NCBI RefSeq assembly: GCF_964355755.1
Contig: NC_092676.1
Location: 7,856,288-7,920,287 of the forward strand
Direction of reading: 5' to 3'
Length of the DNA: 64,000 bases
Origin: Antedon mediterranea
Lineage: Eukaryota > Echinodermata > Crinoidea > Comatulida > Antedonidae
Part shown: in pieces, positions 1 to 11,559 of the stretch
How the letters are laid out: each line of letters starts with the position of its first letter
How positions within the stretch are numbered: the stretch's first letter is position 1
Translations under genes and position numbers: made by a program
Notes under the pieces: model-generated
Seen by the model: only the letters and a program-made list of their open reading frames with translations
Told to the model about the DNA's origin: nothing
Database searches by the model: none

Positions 1-779
1 GGGTACACTCGACGCTCCGTGGTTCTGGTGGTAGAACAAGTCTTCTCGGATAAGGACTATAAACCGTAAGTCCAGTGTACACATCTGGCTCATGTGCACT
101 TTAAAGAACCTAGTACGTCTTTCGAGACGAGTAGGGGGCTACGCCGACCCCGGTGGTGTACTAATACACACATCAGCCACTGTCACTCATCATGAGGGCC
201 CCTTGATTGTCAGCATACGCCGTTTAGGGTCACCCTCTATAAATAAGTTGTAATACAAAAATAAAAAAAGTGTTAATTTTATCATAAGTTAAAAATACTT
301 TAGGGTTTAGGATCACCCTATTATAGAGGTGTAATAAAAATTTAAAAAGTGTTTGATGTCGAGTTTATTTTTACCATAAGTTAAAAATACTTTTCACCAT
401 TTAATCTGTGTACCGTACTCTATACTAAGACACTATGAAGAAAAGCAAACAAAGCTATATTGGAAATATTGTCTTGCAACTTGTGATAAACTGATTGATA
501 TAAAATGTCTTGTTAGCTACCGTAGTACAGTTGTTTCATTTTTTTGTTTAGTATGGTGATATGGTGAACTATACATACATATTATTGTTAGATAATATTT
601 ACTAAAACTAAATAACAAATAAATTCCACTTTATAGAGTTCACAAAAAAAATCTTTTGCAAAATGCATTTTTTTACATAATATTTTGTACCAATTTTTTT
701 TTTACTTGTTGTGTGTACAATACATAAAGTAACAAATGAAATAGAAAATTTTGCAAGTATTGTATGTAATAGTTAGACT
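1..779. other. AT-rich sequence without a recognised gene
   Basis: No coding region is supported here. A weak local direct repeat is visible: about 237-300 and about 325-392 share the string CATAAGTTAAAAATACTTT and similar flanks. The stretch just before 780 ends in TGTAATAG, which could be a splice acceptor for the Mab-21-like exon that follows. That would put the 3' part of this segment in an intron, but this is inference. Confidence 0.4.
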
Positions 780-1002
780 TTGTACCGAGAAAAACTCAAT
801 AGGTGTATTGCAAAGTTCACAATATCGTTTCACAATTTCTTTTGGAACAAACAAGCACTTGTGGAGTTTGGTGATTGTGAACAATCAGAAGTACTGAGTG
901 ATACACTAAGTATTGTACTTTTGGAACACATAGTTGTGATACCTGTGATGCGGAATAAATCAAACCAAGAAGACGTTGATCAAATTGCAGTTCAGCGTCT
1001 TA

Positions 1003-3927
1003 AGGCCAATTTACACAGACGAGCGGTAACGGTAAGCGGTAAAGTTGAGCGGAAAACGCAAAAATAGAATATATGTTATTTCTTATGACCATTTACACAG
1101 AACGCGGAGCGGACGACACACTCAATTCACCAGGGACAAAAAGTAGTGAGCCCTCTATCGGCAGCGAATCGTTTTTGCACACGAGACAGCGTTGACAATT
1201 ACCCGGAAGCAACTTTGTTTTGAAAAGTAAATCTTAGGTTTTTGCAAACTGGCCAATTGGAACTTTTGGTTTTATTTACTAATGAATAATTCATGAAAAC
1301 CTTTGACGAGGCATCTACGAACCACGTGATATTGTTTTTTAATCGACGAACCCATTATATTTGTGTGAAACAAGGGTGAATTACACCGATGTTTTTTAAA
1401 CAATTTTAGGCTATTCGAATGTTAAAATTTTGTCTAATTTGTTGAGGCTGTAATAAAACAACGCAATTTTTTGAGAAGGTGGGTTTTATAGTTTCTGAAT
1501 ATTTGATTTTTCAATAGTAGTTAATAAAAAAATCTCGTTGGGGTTATTTTTTATTTTTTTTTAATGGCTGCTTAAACATGTGCCTTCTTGGGTATTTCAC
1601 TATTGAAAATGGAACACATGGTTGTAGCTAAAATCATTTTTTACGCCATAAGATAAAAAATGTGATTTTGTAAATTAATAAGGGCAACATATAATATATA
1701 GGAAAGCTGTTTTAAATCATAAAACTCTACAAAGCCTCTTTGTTTTATTTATAAATCAATATAGTCTAGGCCTAGTAATACAGTAGGAGAGCCAGGCTTT
1801 AGCCTATAATAGTGGGGTAGTGCGTGCATTATTGGCGCGTGTTCATTGTCAGGCGCGCGTTGTTTATAGGCCTAAGAAAATAAGAATAAATATACACATA
1901 TAATTAAATAATGATTATTATTAATTGAATGTTTTGTTTTTTTTACAGACCCCAGAGGATTGTTCTACATACTTCAATACAAATAGCATTAAAGCAACAA
2001 CAATTTCTTATGAGTCATATTAATTTACCTCTGGCATATAATGTCAAAAAGCACTATTAATACTGTAATTATTGATATTTATAGATGTATTGCCAAAGAG
2101 ACATTTATTTTTTAAAAACTTTAACTTATCCTAATTTACTTATTTAAAGGTTCAAGTGGCGGTTGGTTGTTGTGCAGTAGTTTAATAAAGTTTAAATGTA
2201 CATTTCAAATCGGCAAATAAATAATGGTAATAGGCCTACTACAGTAATAGTAAATCTTTTGAAGATTAGGCTTAGTACAAAAAATGTTAGCTAAGTTCAT
2301 GTAGAAAACTTGTTGTCTGATTTTTAAGGTGCAATTTGTGATAATATTAAAAGTTAAAATGTTAATTGGTGTGTATTTGTATTTCATTTATTGCTCCATT
2401 ATTATAATAAAAAGCAGGGAACCGTGAAATTTCATTTTAGCTCCGATAAAAAGTAAACATTTTCAGCATATACTTAAATCAATCATATGTTAGTGAAAGG
2501 TGACATTAACAGATTTATTATGAGATTACTAGTAAGCCTACTAGCTTTAGCTCTATTCATAAAAATATGACATTATATACTGTGTACATTAATTAACTAG
2601 CCTAGGCCTAACTAATTGACTGATTTTTCAGTATTTTACCAAGTCAGCCGTTCAGGCATGCAAACAGTCCCCACTTCACACTAATCTTCATAATTATAAG
2701 AAAAATGAAAGTTGAGCACTTTATTTTAAAATTTATATGCCCATATTATAAGATTCTGCATCATCCACTTAACAAGAACTAAAATTGAGAGCACAGTGAT
2801 GGAGCGCATTTTCCGTCGTTCTCGTCGCCTAAGGAAACGAGTATTCCAGCCTTGCCGCGTATTCCTAGGCCTACGCGCACCGCACTTTCGCTCAAAATAC
2901 ACTATCTTCAACTCCTTATAGAATTTGTTTGAAAAATAACCCCAAGCTTATATTTGGAAATCTTTGAAAATGCATATAAGACTATATTATAGCGTTTTCA
3001 GAATTTCATTTAAAAATTGCAAATTAATGTTAGCTATTTTAACAAATTAGTTAGTTTTCACTTTTTTGTTTTCGCCGTATGACTCGCTTTGTTTACGTTT
3101 ACACTTGGCTTAGACGTTTATCTTAGAATTCAAATAAATTAATCCATAATCAACTAAAATTGCTATTGTTGTGGTTTTTGTTTAATATAAATGTTCTTTA
3201 TTAACAGAAATAAATCAAACAACAATATAATTTAATATAAACCCGTTAAAAAGGAAATTTAGACAGCCTATAAAACACGGACGTCAGAACTCGCGTCGCT
3301 CGAAATGCTCGTTAACTTTCTATTTATAGCCAATCGAAAAAGGCTCCGGCTAACTTAAACAATGAAAACGGCTCTCGGAACACTTAATGTCCCATTTTCG
3401 CTGTTTGACGTGGATGTGACGAGCGGTTGAGCGGAAATCCGCTCAGGATCGAAACAGATTCGATTTTGTGAAAATACCGCGCGGTAATTATGGATTCTGG
3501 CCATGCCAACCAACGACATGATTGAAATGACGTCATCTATCAACAACTTTTTTTTGCGTCCGTCGAGTGAAAGACGACAATAAATACGAGTGCCGTAGTA
3601 GGCCTAGCCTAGTTTGCAACTTCTTTATATTCAGAAATACAAACACCTACGACGTGACTAATGTTCGTATAAGGATAGTGAAAAGAAAATACACATTTTA
3701 GTACGTTATTAGGCAACAATTCCCTCTAAAACTTAGGCCTGTGTGTGCTAGGCCTACTGACAGTCAGTCACATCCAGGCCAGCAGTGACTGTAACATGCA
3801 TTAGCCTCGAGGCCTACACGCACCACTCCGTTCGCGAACTCCGCGCGCTATGTAAATGGGAAAAGCCACGCGGTTTTTCGTTTACAATTACCGCTTACCG
3901 TTACCGCTCGTCTGTGTAAATTGGCCT
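1003..3927. mobile_element. Non-autonomous DNA transposon, TTA target duplication (PIF/Harbinger-like)
   Basis: The ends are inverted repeats: the left end begins AGGCCAATTTACACAGACGA, and the right end is its reverse complement, ending at 3927. The match runs about 40 bp, then resumes with a subterminal motif (CATTTACACAGAACGCGGAG at about 1089, related to a motif near 3840-3865). It is flanked by TTA at 1000-1002 and 3928-3930. A 3-bp TTA/TAA duplication is typical of PIF/Harbinger elements; the superfamily assignment rests on that alone. No transposase frame is visible in the 2.9 kb. The insertion splits a Leu-Arg junction of the Mab-21 coding sequence. Confidence 0.8.
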
Positions 3928-4300
3928 TTAGAAGTGTAATGTCATATCGATACCTTCACATTGCTTCTTGTAGAATTAAACAGAAATTATCAGATGTTGC
4001 TTCTAGAGAACTTTCTTATATACCCTTTGATGAAGAGTATTTAGTAGGGAGTGCGAATGAAGCAATGCCTCCAACAGGCCCGTAACCAGGGGGGGATCGG
4101 GGGGATCGTACGATCCCCCCCGCTGAACCGCGAGTTCCGCTTGGCCTCCCACTTTTTTTTGCTGGGCATACTAACACAACACGACGATTGTTCACTACAG
4201 GCCTAGTCAAGCCTTAATAAATTTAATTAATATATATATATATATATATTTTAACTGAAATATAAAAACCTAACACTAAAATTTACAAGATAAGTTCTAT

Positions 4301-4633
4301 TTGATAACTGCTGAACATCGTGGTTCTGGAGCTAGCGAGCTGTACACAGAGCATAGTTGTTGTTTGGTTGACATAACAGGGTATTCCCCTACACAGATCT
4401 CCGCGTGCGTGTGTGACGTGCCCAGCCAGCTGCTTGATAGAGAAAGCATGCAGCTCACACGACGCAAGTGCAAGATGCAATGGTTGAGTGAATTCAGGGA
4501 TCATCTTAATTCCATGGTTTTTTTACCTAAACACCACATGATGGTGAATATGCCTGTTAAAGTCTCAATGATACGATCCCTAATGTACCATGTTGTTGCT
4601 AGGAGGCTTGAAAGGAGGAGGGATCTAGCCTAA
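4301..4633 (+). CDS. Unrecognised 110-residue open frame inside the hAT-like element
   Basis: This is an open frame with an internal first codon and a basic C-terminal end (VVARRLERRRDLA). It contains CDVPSQLLDRESMQL and WLSEFRDHLNSMVFLP. I recognise no domain. Its position inside the transposon at 4075-6934, not in the host gene, suggests it is a relic of a transposon protein. It could equally be a chance frame; there is no codon-usage or splice evidence for expression. Confidence 0.25.
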   Translation: MITAEHRGSGASELYTEHSCCLVDITGYSPTQISACVCDVPSQLLDRESMQLTRRKCKMQWLSEFRDHLNSMVFLPKHHMMVNMPVKVSMIRSLMYHVVARRLERRRDLA

Positions 4634-4813
4634 TTTCGGTCGGCAAGAGAATGCCGTCCTCTGACAATATAAGGTCGGCAATATTAAGGTCGGCAATTGA
4701 AATTTGTGGGCTGGAAATTACACCAACAATATAGTTCAATCATAAACAAAAGAGAATAGCCGGAAATGCGATTTGCGGCCTATATAGAGAACAAAATTTC
4801 GAGGGTATGGTTC

Positions 4814-6878
4814 CAGTGGCGGATCTAGCAGGGGCGTATTTTTTTAGTCGCGTGGAAGCGACTCTATAGTTCACTATGTCGGTCGGTCGGTCTGTCTGTC
4901 TGTCTGTCGGTCTGTCTGTCTGTCTGTCGGTCCGGTATCACTATGCGTTTTATCGCTTTCTGACCTTATCTTGACATCAGTTTAATCTAGCTAGGTCAAT
5001 TTTTCACAGTATATTCCTTATGGCCAGGAATCAATGTGGTTATGTTTTCACGGTGCGCAATAAAAAATTACGCGGTCTACGCACGATTTAACGAAATCAC
5101 GTTTGTAATCATATCTTCACAACCATGAATCACAATTAAATAAAATTTGGTACTCATAAATTTCAGGGCATAAATCATCATATGGCAATACAATTACGTG
5201 CGTAGCGCATGTAACGCATGCGTACGCGCGCTTAACATTTTCAAAATTTATTTTCGATGAAATAAGAGTACATTTCAGGCAATTTTAAGCGTTTACAAAA
5301 TTGCCATGAGTGCGCATATTTTTGCGCGCGCACTGCGCGTTAAATGTTATCGCGCACTCTTTTTGCCCGATTTCTGTTTTCTTGACTTACTTTTCAACTC
5401 GAAATTACGTTATACGAGCACGTCGAAAGTGACAGGCTACGCACGTGTAAATTTAAAAAAAATAAATGTTTTTAAACATTTCAACATTTTTAAACATGTT
5501 CAGTAATTTCGGTCAGTATAGTTCACTATGTCGGTCGGTCGGTCGGTCTCTCTGTCTGTCGGTCTGTCGGTCTGTCTGTCGGTCTGTCGGTCTGTCTGTC
5601 GGTCCGGTATCACTATGCATTGTAGCACGCGACTTAATGGCTGTTGGCCTTGTTTTTAATTAAATAGATTTTAAAAACACGTATCGTTTCGACGGTCATC
5701 AATCACCGATGGTTTGCACATTTTCATAGTGAAAATAGTACGTCGGAGCACATCGTCAGCTTGATCGCATTCCACCAAGCATGTACGTCGACATCCTTTG
5801 TGTACTATCAATCTCTAGCGTTACCAACGATCATTCACAGTTAAGTGTAAAAGGAGCAAGTTGATAAAAGCCACGTGGTGAGCTTGGTCGCGTTCCACTA
5901 AGCAGGTCGGCTGCCGGCATCCTTTGTGATCGTCACTCCCGTATTGTAGAGTAGCGGTACCTCAGACGATCAATGTTGATGAAGCCACATGGCCAGTGCT
6001 ACTATACTACGCGCCCATTTATTAAGTACAATAAAAACAAAGGCTAGGACTGTATGCCTATGAAAATTATCCCGTTAGGGATAAATTTTATTAAAACGTA
6101 TTACTATTAAAATATTAACAATGCTGCAGCATTTCATGACCCTTGTTGTTTTAATTGCTTTCCCGTCGATGATTCTCATAAACACATCGCGATGACATCA
6201 TGACAAAAGAGGTGTTTTGTTTTTTTCAAATCACTAAATATAATGTAATCGAGCCGGACCGCTAATTTTTAAACGATCGTTTAAACCAGGTCGTTGAATA
6301 TGCCGTGATTTTAATTGTCAAAAACATGACCGTCAGTCGATGGCTCGGAGTTTCGATAAATCTCGCGTCGCATGTGTTGCGTGGTGAAAACACTCTCAGC
6401 AAGTTTGCTTCATTAATATGCATGAGACTCTGTGACGACCCGCTTTAACGTGACGTCATTTTACTTTAGCTGTATGCGAAGTATAGTGACCGCGATCGAC
6501 CCGGCGCGCGTGTAAAAAAATAATACCGGCCTAGGCTAGGACAAGTTTATAATATAACGGTGAAAAACATCGTCGCGTTGTAAAAATTTAGATGTAAAGT
6601 ACAGGCAAGTTGTTAGCTTGCTTTTGGTACCCTAGGTAAGTATCAGCTGCATATTCCACATGTCGTAATTTGCGAGCTTTAGAGTGTTTGGTAAATGACA
6701 TTATGAGATGTTTGTAAATCGTTTTAAACGACTTAAAATGCGCTAGAACGCCAAAAATTTCCAGGGGCCGTCGGCCCCTGGATCCCGACCGGGGGCCCTT
6801 GGCGGCCCCCTGGCCCCCAGCCAATGTTTGCTCGCAAAGCTACGCCACCCCTATTTCAATATCCTGGATCCGCCCCTG
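4814..6878. mobile_element. Second hAT-like element nested in the first, 5-bp target duplication GGTTC
   Basis: The left end CAGTGGCGGATCTAGCAGGG (from 4814) and the right end, whose reverse complement starts CAGGGGCGGATCCAGGAT (ending at 6878), form terminal inverted repeats. GGTTC lies on both sides (4809-4813 and 6879-6883). Ends of the type CAGKGGCGGATC are characteristic of hAT non-autonomous families. The right arm carries a G/C-rich segment (about 6765-6825, with local inverted GGGGCC/GGCCCC motifs). No transposase frame is visible. A hairpin/microsatellite element occupies 4845-5653 within it. Confidence 0.75.
4845..5653. mobile_element. Hairpin-ended element with TCGG/TCTG microsatellite cores (Helentron-like), nested
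   Basis: It starts with the hairpin AGTCGCGTGGAAGCGACT (4846-4863) and ends GGCCTTGT (about 5652), with T-runs on both sides. Inside are two tetranucleotide arrays of TCGG/TCTG units (about 4877-4932 and 5530-5604), each followed by CGGTATCACTATGC. A second copy of this family lies at 56905-60271 and shows the same ends and a T|T insertion site. Terminal stem-loops, T|T targets and microsatellite cores resemble Helentron-associated elements. The classification is inference. Confidence 0.6.
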
Positions 6879-7084
6879 GGTTCCACTAAACAACTTAACG
6901 ATCCACCCCGCCGTCAAACCTGGTTACGGCCCTGTCCAAGCACGTGTGGAGATTATGATAAAATGATAAATTGTTCTTTTTTTTCTGTTGTGCTGTGGCC
7001 GTTTGAACCAGAAAGAATGTATCATAAATTTGGTTATTTAATAACTGAGCAAAATCCAAATCAACCAGTGTATTTGAAGCTTAA

Positions 7085-8724
7085 AGGGGGATTCTGGGTT
7101 TAAAATTGCTTTTAAATATCGTTTATTTATTAAATAAAAAATATTATAACAATATAGACATGTCAGAATGAAGAAGTAATAACGAGAAATTAAAAAAATT
7201 AAATTTCATATAAATTTTAGGGTAAATTCATGGAAAATCTGTATTTCAGCAGCTTAGGGAAGCTCATTAATATTCATGAGATATTCACAAAATCACGTCA
7301 TCAGTCAGTGGATTCCAAACTCGCGACGTCAAGCTTGTACGTTGTGTTCTCTCTCTTCTGTCAAACGACGACCACCCGATCATTGTGAAATACATTTTTT
7401 GTAGATTTGCTAAGCTAGGCCTAAAGTGTAATAATAACAGTAGTAGCATATATTTATTTGACATTTAATGAAATACAAAATTTAGTACAGATTACAGAGT
7501 CATAAATTATACTATTTTTATACCTCGAATTAATAATAATACTGTAGTACAGATCGTATATCGGCTTCACGTACTAGGCTAGGCCTAGCCTAAATCATTT
7601 TATTCATGCCGGGGTGAGAGCCATTTCTGACTAGGGATTCCATGCCACGATGGCTACGTTAAAACATTGGGGCCATCATTCATGGGCCTAGCTAGCCTAT
7701 TACTAAACGATTGGCCCATAAATAACAAAACTCAGTGGATTCCACACCCATCCTATCAACCAAACTCCTAAACAATCTAAACCTAAAACGTTCTACAAAA
7801 ATCGGCTGTAAATATTGAGGCAAAACAAGGTCCGATCGCCGTCCGCACGTATGGTGTCCCGATCGAATAAGTAGGCCTAGTTTACTCTCCAAAAAAGCGG
7901 ATACTGCATCAAGCAAGTACACCGGTAGTAGGTAGGAAGGAGACCTAGCCTAGCCTAGCCGATCCGGCCCAGTTAAAAATTGAGCTAGCTAGTGTAGTAG
8001 ACCCTATGCGAATTGATACTACCAGGCCTTTTACTTAGGCTAGGCTACACTTGTTAAAATTAGCAATACTGTACTTATGTTTACAAATATTCCAACTCTC
8101 TCATTCGAGCTATATTATCTATACCATTCCGGTAGGTTGAGTCGACCTTCAATCAAATACTGTACATCGTTCATGTTGTGATTATAGACGGGGTATACTC
8201 GACCCGACCAGTTTGGTATTGTATACTGTATCTGCTTATCACGTGACGATGCCAAGCATGGGCAGAGAGAGCACGTGTATCGTCGTCTCGCTCTCCTCTC
8301 CTCGCTCAGCAGGAATGTATACGTTACGCTTCGTTGATTTTGAAGGCTTTCCCTAAGTCAGTGCGAAAATCGGCAAACGTAAAGTGCAAACTTATCTAAT
8401 TTTTCACTGTTTTGATGGATTTTCATAGAAAACTGACTTTATAAATGGGAAGACCGACTAAAATTACATCAGATAAGTATAATTTTACAAAAGTAATTGA
8501 TATGGTTAATGATAACGAATCGTCGGAAGATTGACCATTTCACGAATTTCCTATTCTGTAACCACAGTGTGATTTAGCCGTAGCTGCACTTGTAATCTGG
8601 CCTCATTTCACAGCCTTCGTTCTGCTTCACTGGGCGCTTATATAAATTGAAACTTTTACCGTTCAAGAGACAAACAAATATATTTTACATTTTTTACTAT
8701 TCATTTTAAACCCGGAACCCCCCT
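7085..8724. mobile_element. Non-autonomous DNA transposon with TTAA target duplication (Kolobok- or piggyBac-type)
   Basis: The left end AGGGGGATTCTGGGTTTAAA (7085-7104) and the right end, reverse complement AGGGGGGTTCCGGGTTTAAA (8705-8724), are inverted repeats. They are bracketed by TTAA at 7081-7084 and 8725-8728. TTAA targets belong to piggyBac and Kolobok families; the end sequence does not decide between them. About 1.64 kb with no convincing frame. It is inserted in the Mab-21 coding region. After excision the host frame is off by one base, in the A-run next to the right junction. Confidence 0.75.
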
Positions 8725-10387
8725 TTAAAAAAATGCAGCAATAGACCTTTGCATAAGTCCTTAATAACAGTTGGTGATGGATATATAGTGATGAATGATT
8801 TCATTGAGAGCTGTAATCTAATCAATCCTATAAGAAGACATGGTCCTTCAATAGAAATGTCATATAATAGTAACTATAGTGGTAACTATACAACAGATTT
8901 AACATTGTGTTTGAAATGCCAGTCATGGCCTTTGTTTTCTGAAGAATTTTTCACAAGAAAAAGACTAAATAACTGGCCATCCAAGTAGCGCGTCAAAAGA
9001 AATTGAATGGAGATTATCATTTTCTCTAGCTGAAAGAGAACTTTGTTTTGAACTTTGTGAACCATATGCCAGGTGCATGTGTGCCCTTAAAGCAATAAAA
9101 AAAAACACCTTATTTTGTATAGTGAATCTGATTCACCAACACCATTCTGTTCTTACTTTATCAAGACAGCTTGCTTCTGGATGTGTGAGACTGTTCCTTC
9201 TAAAGGTCATAGCACTATGGACTTGATAAGGAAGACACTTGATTGGCTGCTAGATTGCTATCAACAGAAATACCTTCCTCATTATTTTATTCGACAGCAA
9301 AATTTAATTGGACATTTATCAAATGGACATTGTGACCATGTGATAGTTATGTTAATAGAAGTTAAAAGACATCTTTGGTGTAGAGTAGTGCAATATGTCA
9401 GCGCAGTTGAAAATAGTGACTTTGTGGATGCTTCTCTCAAGATTCTGAACCTGCCAAAGACTAATAGTTTTATTGACTTTACAAGTCTAAAGTCTACCTT
9501 ACTAAATGACTCCCTTGCCCTTGGTGATATTATTAAATTTGTACGGCAATGTGATGGTGGTTACGTTAACAAGCAATTATATTTTCTAACTTCATTACAA
9601 TTTCCAGGATTAGGATTAGACTATGACAAATCTAAATTGTTTGTTAATTTACTTAACCTCCATTCCAATGACAATATACTTTTTTCAATCTTAGCATGTA
9701 TCAATGAGTTAGTAAGGTTACAGAATCATATTAATTTATACATCATTTATGTTGTACGTTAGGTGATTGCTATACAGCATTATTGACAGTAATACAGAAA
9801 GCACATCCCTTTTCTTATGTTCAGTTCTCTAATTACATGCAAAAACCATTAGCATATTATACATTAGGATCAAACCTTGTCTACCCGGATGGTTGGACTG
9901 ACCACAAATGTGTAGGTAAACAAATTAATGTGATTAAATATTATTACTTAATGGGTAAACATGAAAAACTGAAAGAGATGCTGGCCAAGTTTGAACCAGT
10001 ACTTGATGAAATAAAAAGAGACAAAGATATGTGTTGCAGACTGAGAAAAGTATTTGTAAAATTACCAGCTACAGAAGGTCCTATTCCTTGGGCTGTTGAT
10101 AAGGATATATCTGAACTTCTCAACCATTTTAATATGGCATTTGTTATAAACCCTGTAATTTTCATATTGTATATACAAGCAAAAATATTAAGGACGGAAA
10201 CATTGAAAGTGCATTTGCAAATTTAAATGACATGAGGTATATTTTAAATGTAATTCATGACGGCTGTACTAGTGTGGAAAAAGATGTGACAAAGTCGTTA
10301 ATTAAAATTGTAGAAACTAAACTAAAAATGCAATATTGTAGATACCAAACTTTGAGAAAATCAACTAAAGAAATAAATGTGTTCTAA

Positions 10388-11555
10388 ATATATTTCTTCT
10401 TATGTTTCAATATTATTTATGCTATGTTTTGCCTATCCTCGTGTAAAACAAATTATGTATTATGCATATTGTAAAATCAGCATTAAAACTAAATCACAAC
10501 ATGTTTTGATCGTAGCCTATATTGTTGGGTGAATAAGACATGAGTGAACAAATGGGAGTCAAAATTATTAAAATACAAATAAAAACATATTAACATCTAC
10601 CTCATAAGCATGTAGGCCTACACAAGGAATGGTATACAGTAACAAGAAGTACAAGAATACTCAGTTAACTATATTACTGTATTACAATAAATTATGAAAG
10701 GATTTAAAATGTACATTCATACCTTGCAATGTGAAAGTTCAAATCTTAACACCAGAAATAGTGATATTATTTAATATACTGTATTTATACACCCCGCCTC
10801 CATAGCATAGAACATCGTTTTGACTAAACGCCACCCCAATAGAACATCAGTTTGAATAAATACACCCCCACCCCACATAGAACATCATTTTGAATAAACC
10901 CCATCCCCCTTGAATAAATCTTGTCGGTGAAGCTCAGGTTTCGAAATGATATGTACCGCAGAACTGGCACAATATATAGCCTAAAGATACAATATAACAA
11001 CTCCCCACCACACCCTTACTGGGTATATGTTCAACTTAAATTAATATTTAAAAAAAGTAATGTAGTAAATGTTCTTATTTATTTTCCTTGATATTAATAG
11101 TACGATACTGTTTTTCACATTATGTAAAATAAATTCGTGATGGGCATCTTTATAATTTCTAGCAGCGCATCTGCCCCAATATTGACCGTGCTGGCTGCCC
11201 GGTATTCTTCCAACTCTACTGGAAAGCTATTCTGCTACTGTCGGCATCTGACTCTTAGCAGCTACCTTCTTCAAATCCATACATTTTCTGGTTAATTTAA
11301 GACCGTAAAGTAATGCATCTAATGTCAGTCGACTGCTTCACAGTGCAATACTTAGCATACTTATTCAAGACTTTCATTATATATTGGTATATTTATTCAA
11401 AATTCACATACAAATTACATACATGGCAGCACATGGCTGAATTGCATATGTATTACACTATAAAAAATATTTAATCAATAGTATCAACAATACATACATA
11501 TATAAAAACGAATAAATTAGACTGCAGTTACCTCAAATAATACAAGCCAAAAAAA
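10388..11555. repeat. Gene-free stretch with a short degenerate minisatellite (about 10790-10925)
   Basis: Downstream of the Mab-21 pseudogene there is AT-rich sequence. From about 10790 to 10925, a unit of roughly 35-40 bp containing ATAGAACATC and TTTTGAATAAA or TTTTGACTAAA plus a C-rich spacer recurs about four times with divergence. No other structure is recognised until the LINE at 11560. Confidence 0.5.
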
Positions 11556-11559
11556 TAAA

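Larger units (their letters stand above)
4075..6934. mobile_element. hAT-like DNA transposon with 5-bp target duplication TCCAA, itself interrupted
   Basis: Left end CAGGCCCGTAACCAGG (4075-4090) and right end CCTGGTTACGGCCCTG (6919-6934) are inverted repeats with one mismatch. TCCAA flanks both sides (4070-4074 and 6935-6939). The CAG start suggests hAT; a 5-bp duplication is shorter than the usual 8, so the superfamily is uncertain. A second element (4814-6878) is nested inside. Removing it leaves about 0.8 kb containing a (TA)n run near 4230 and an unrecognised 110-residue frame at 4301-4633. The element lies between the Gly-Ser and D-x-D motifs of the Mab-21 gene. Confidence 0.75.
780..10387 (+). 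pseudogene. Mab-21 domain (cGAS/Mab-21 nucleotidyltransferase superfamily) gene, broken by three transposons and several frameshifts
   Basis: Host coding pieces are about 780-1002, 3931-4074, 6940-7084 and 8729-10387. Across the first two insertions the frame is restored exactly when one target-duplication copy is kept (codons AGA and AGC span the joins). The restored reading contains the nucleotidyltransferase signature: a Gly-Ser pair in YLVGSANEAM, then a D-x-D in CGDYDKM. Further on come EWRLSFSLAERELC (8997-9045) and the Mab-21 C-terminal pattern FCSYFIKTACFWMCE and LPHYFIRQQNL (about 9145-9310), ending at TAA 10385-10387. Frames shift in the A-run 8728-8733, near 8980-8986, in the A-run 9097-9105, near 9735-9760 and in the A-run about 10181-10185. 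Members of this family include cGAS-like dinucleotide synthases and developmental or uncharacterised relatives; which this is cannot be told. Three of the five shifts lie in homopolymers, so some could be sequencing errors. The three insertions alone make the locus non-functional unless spliced out. The family call is from motif recognition. Confidence 0.75.

Noticed and set aside
6588-6824. Minus-strand frame with a Gly/Arg/Pro-rich start
   Set aside because: It lies in the G/C-rich terminal part of the nested hAT-like element; such frames are typical of element ends.
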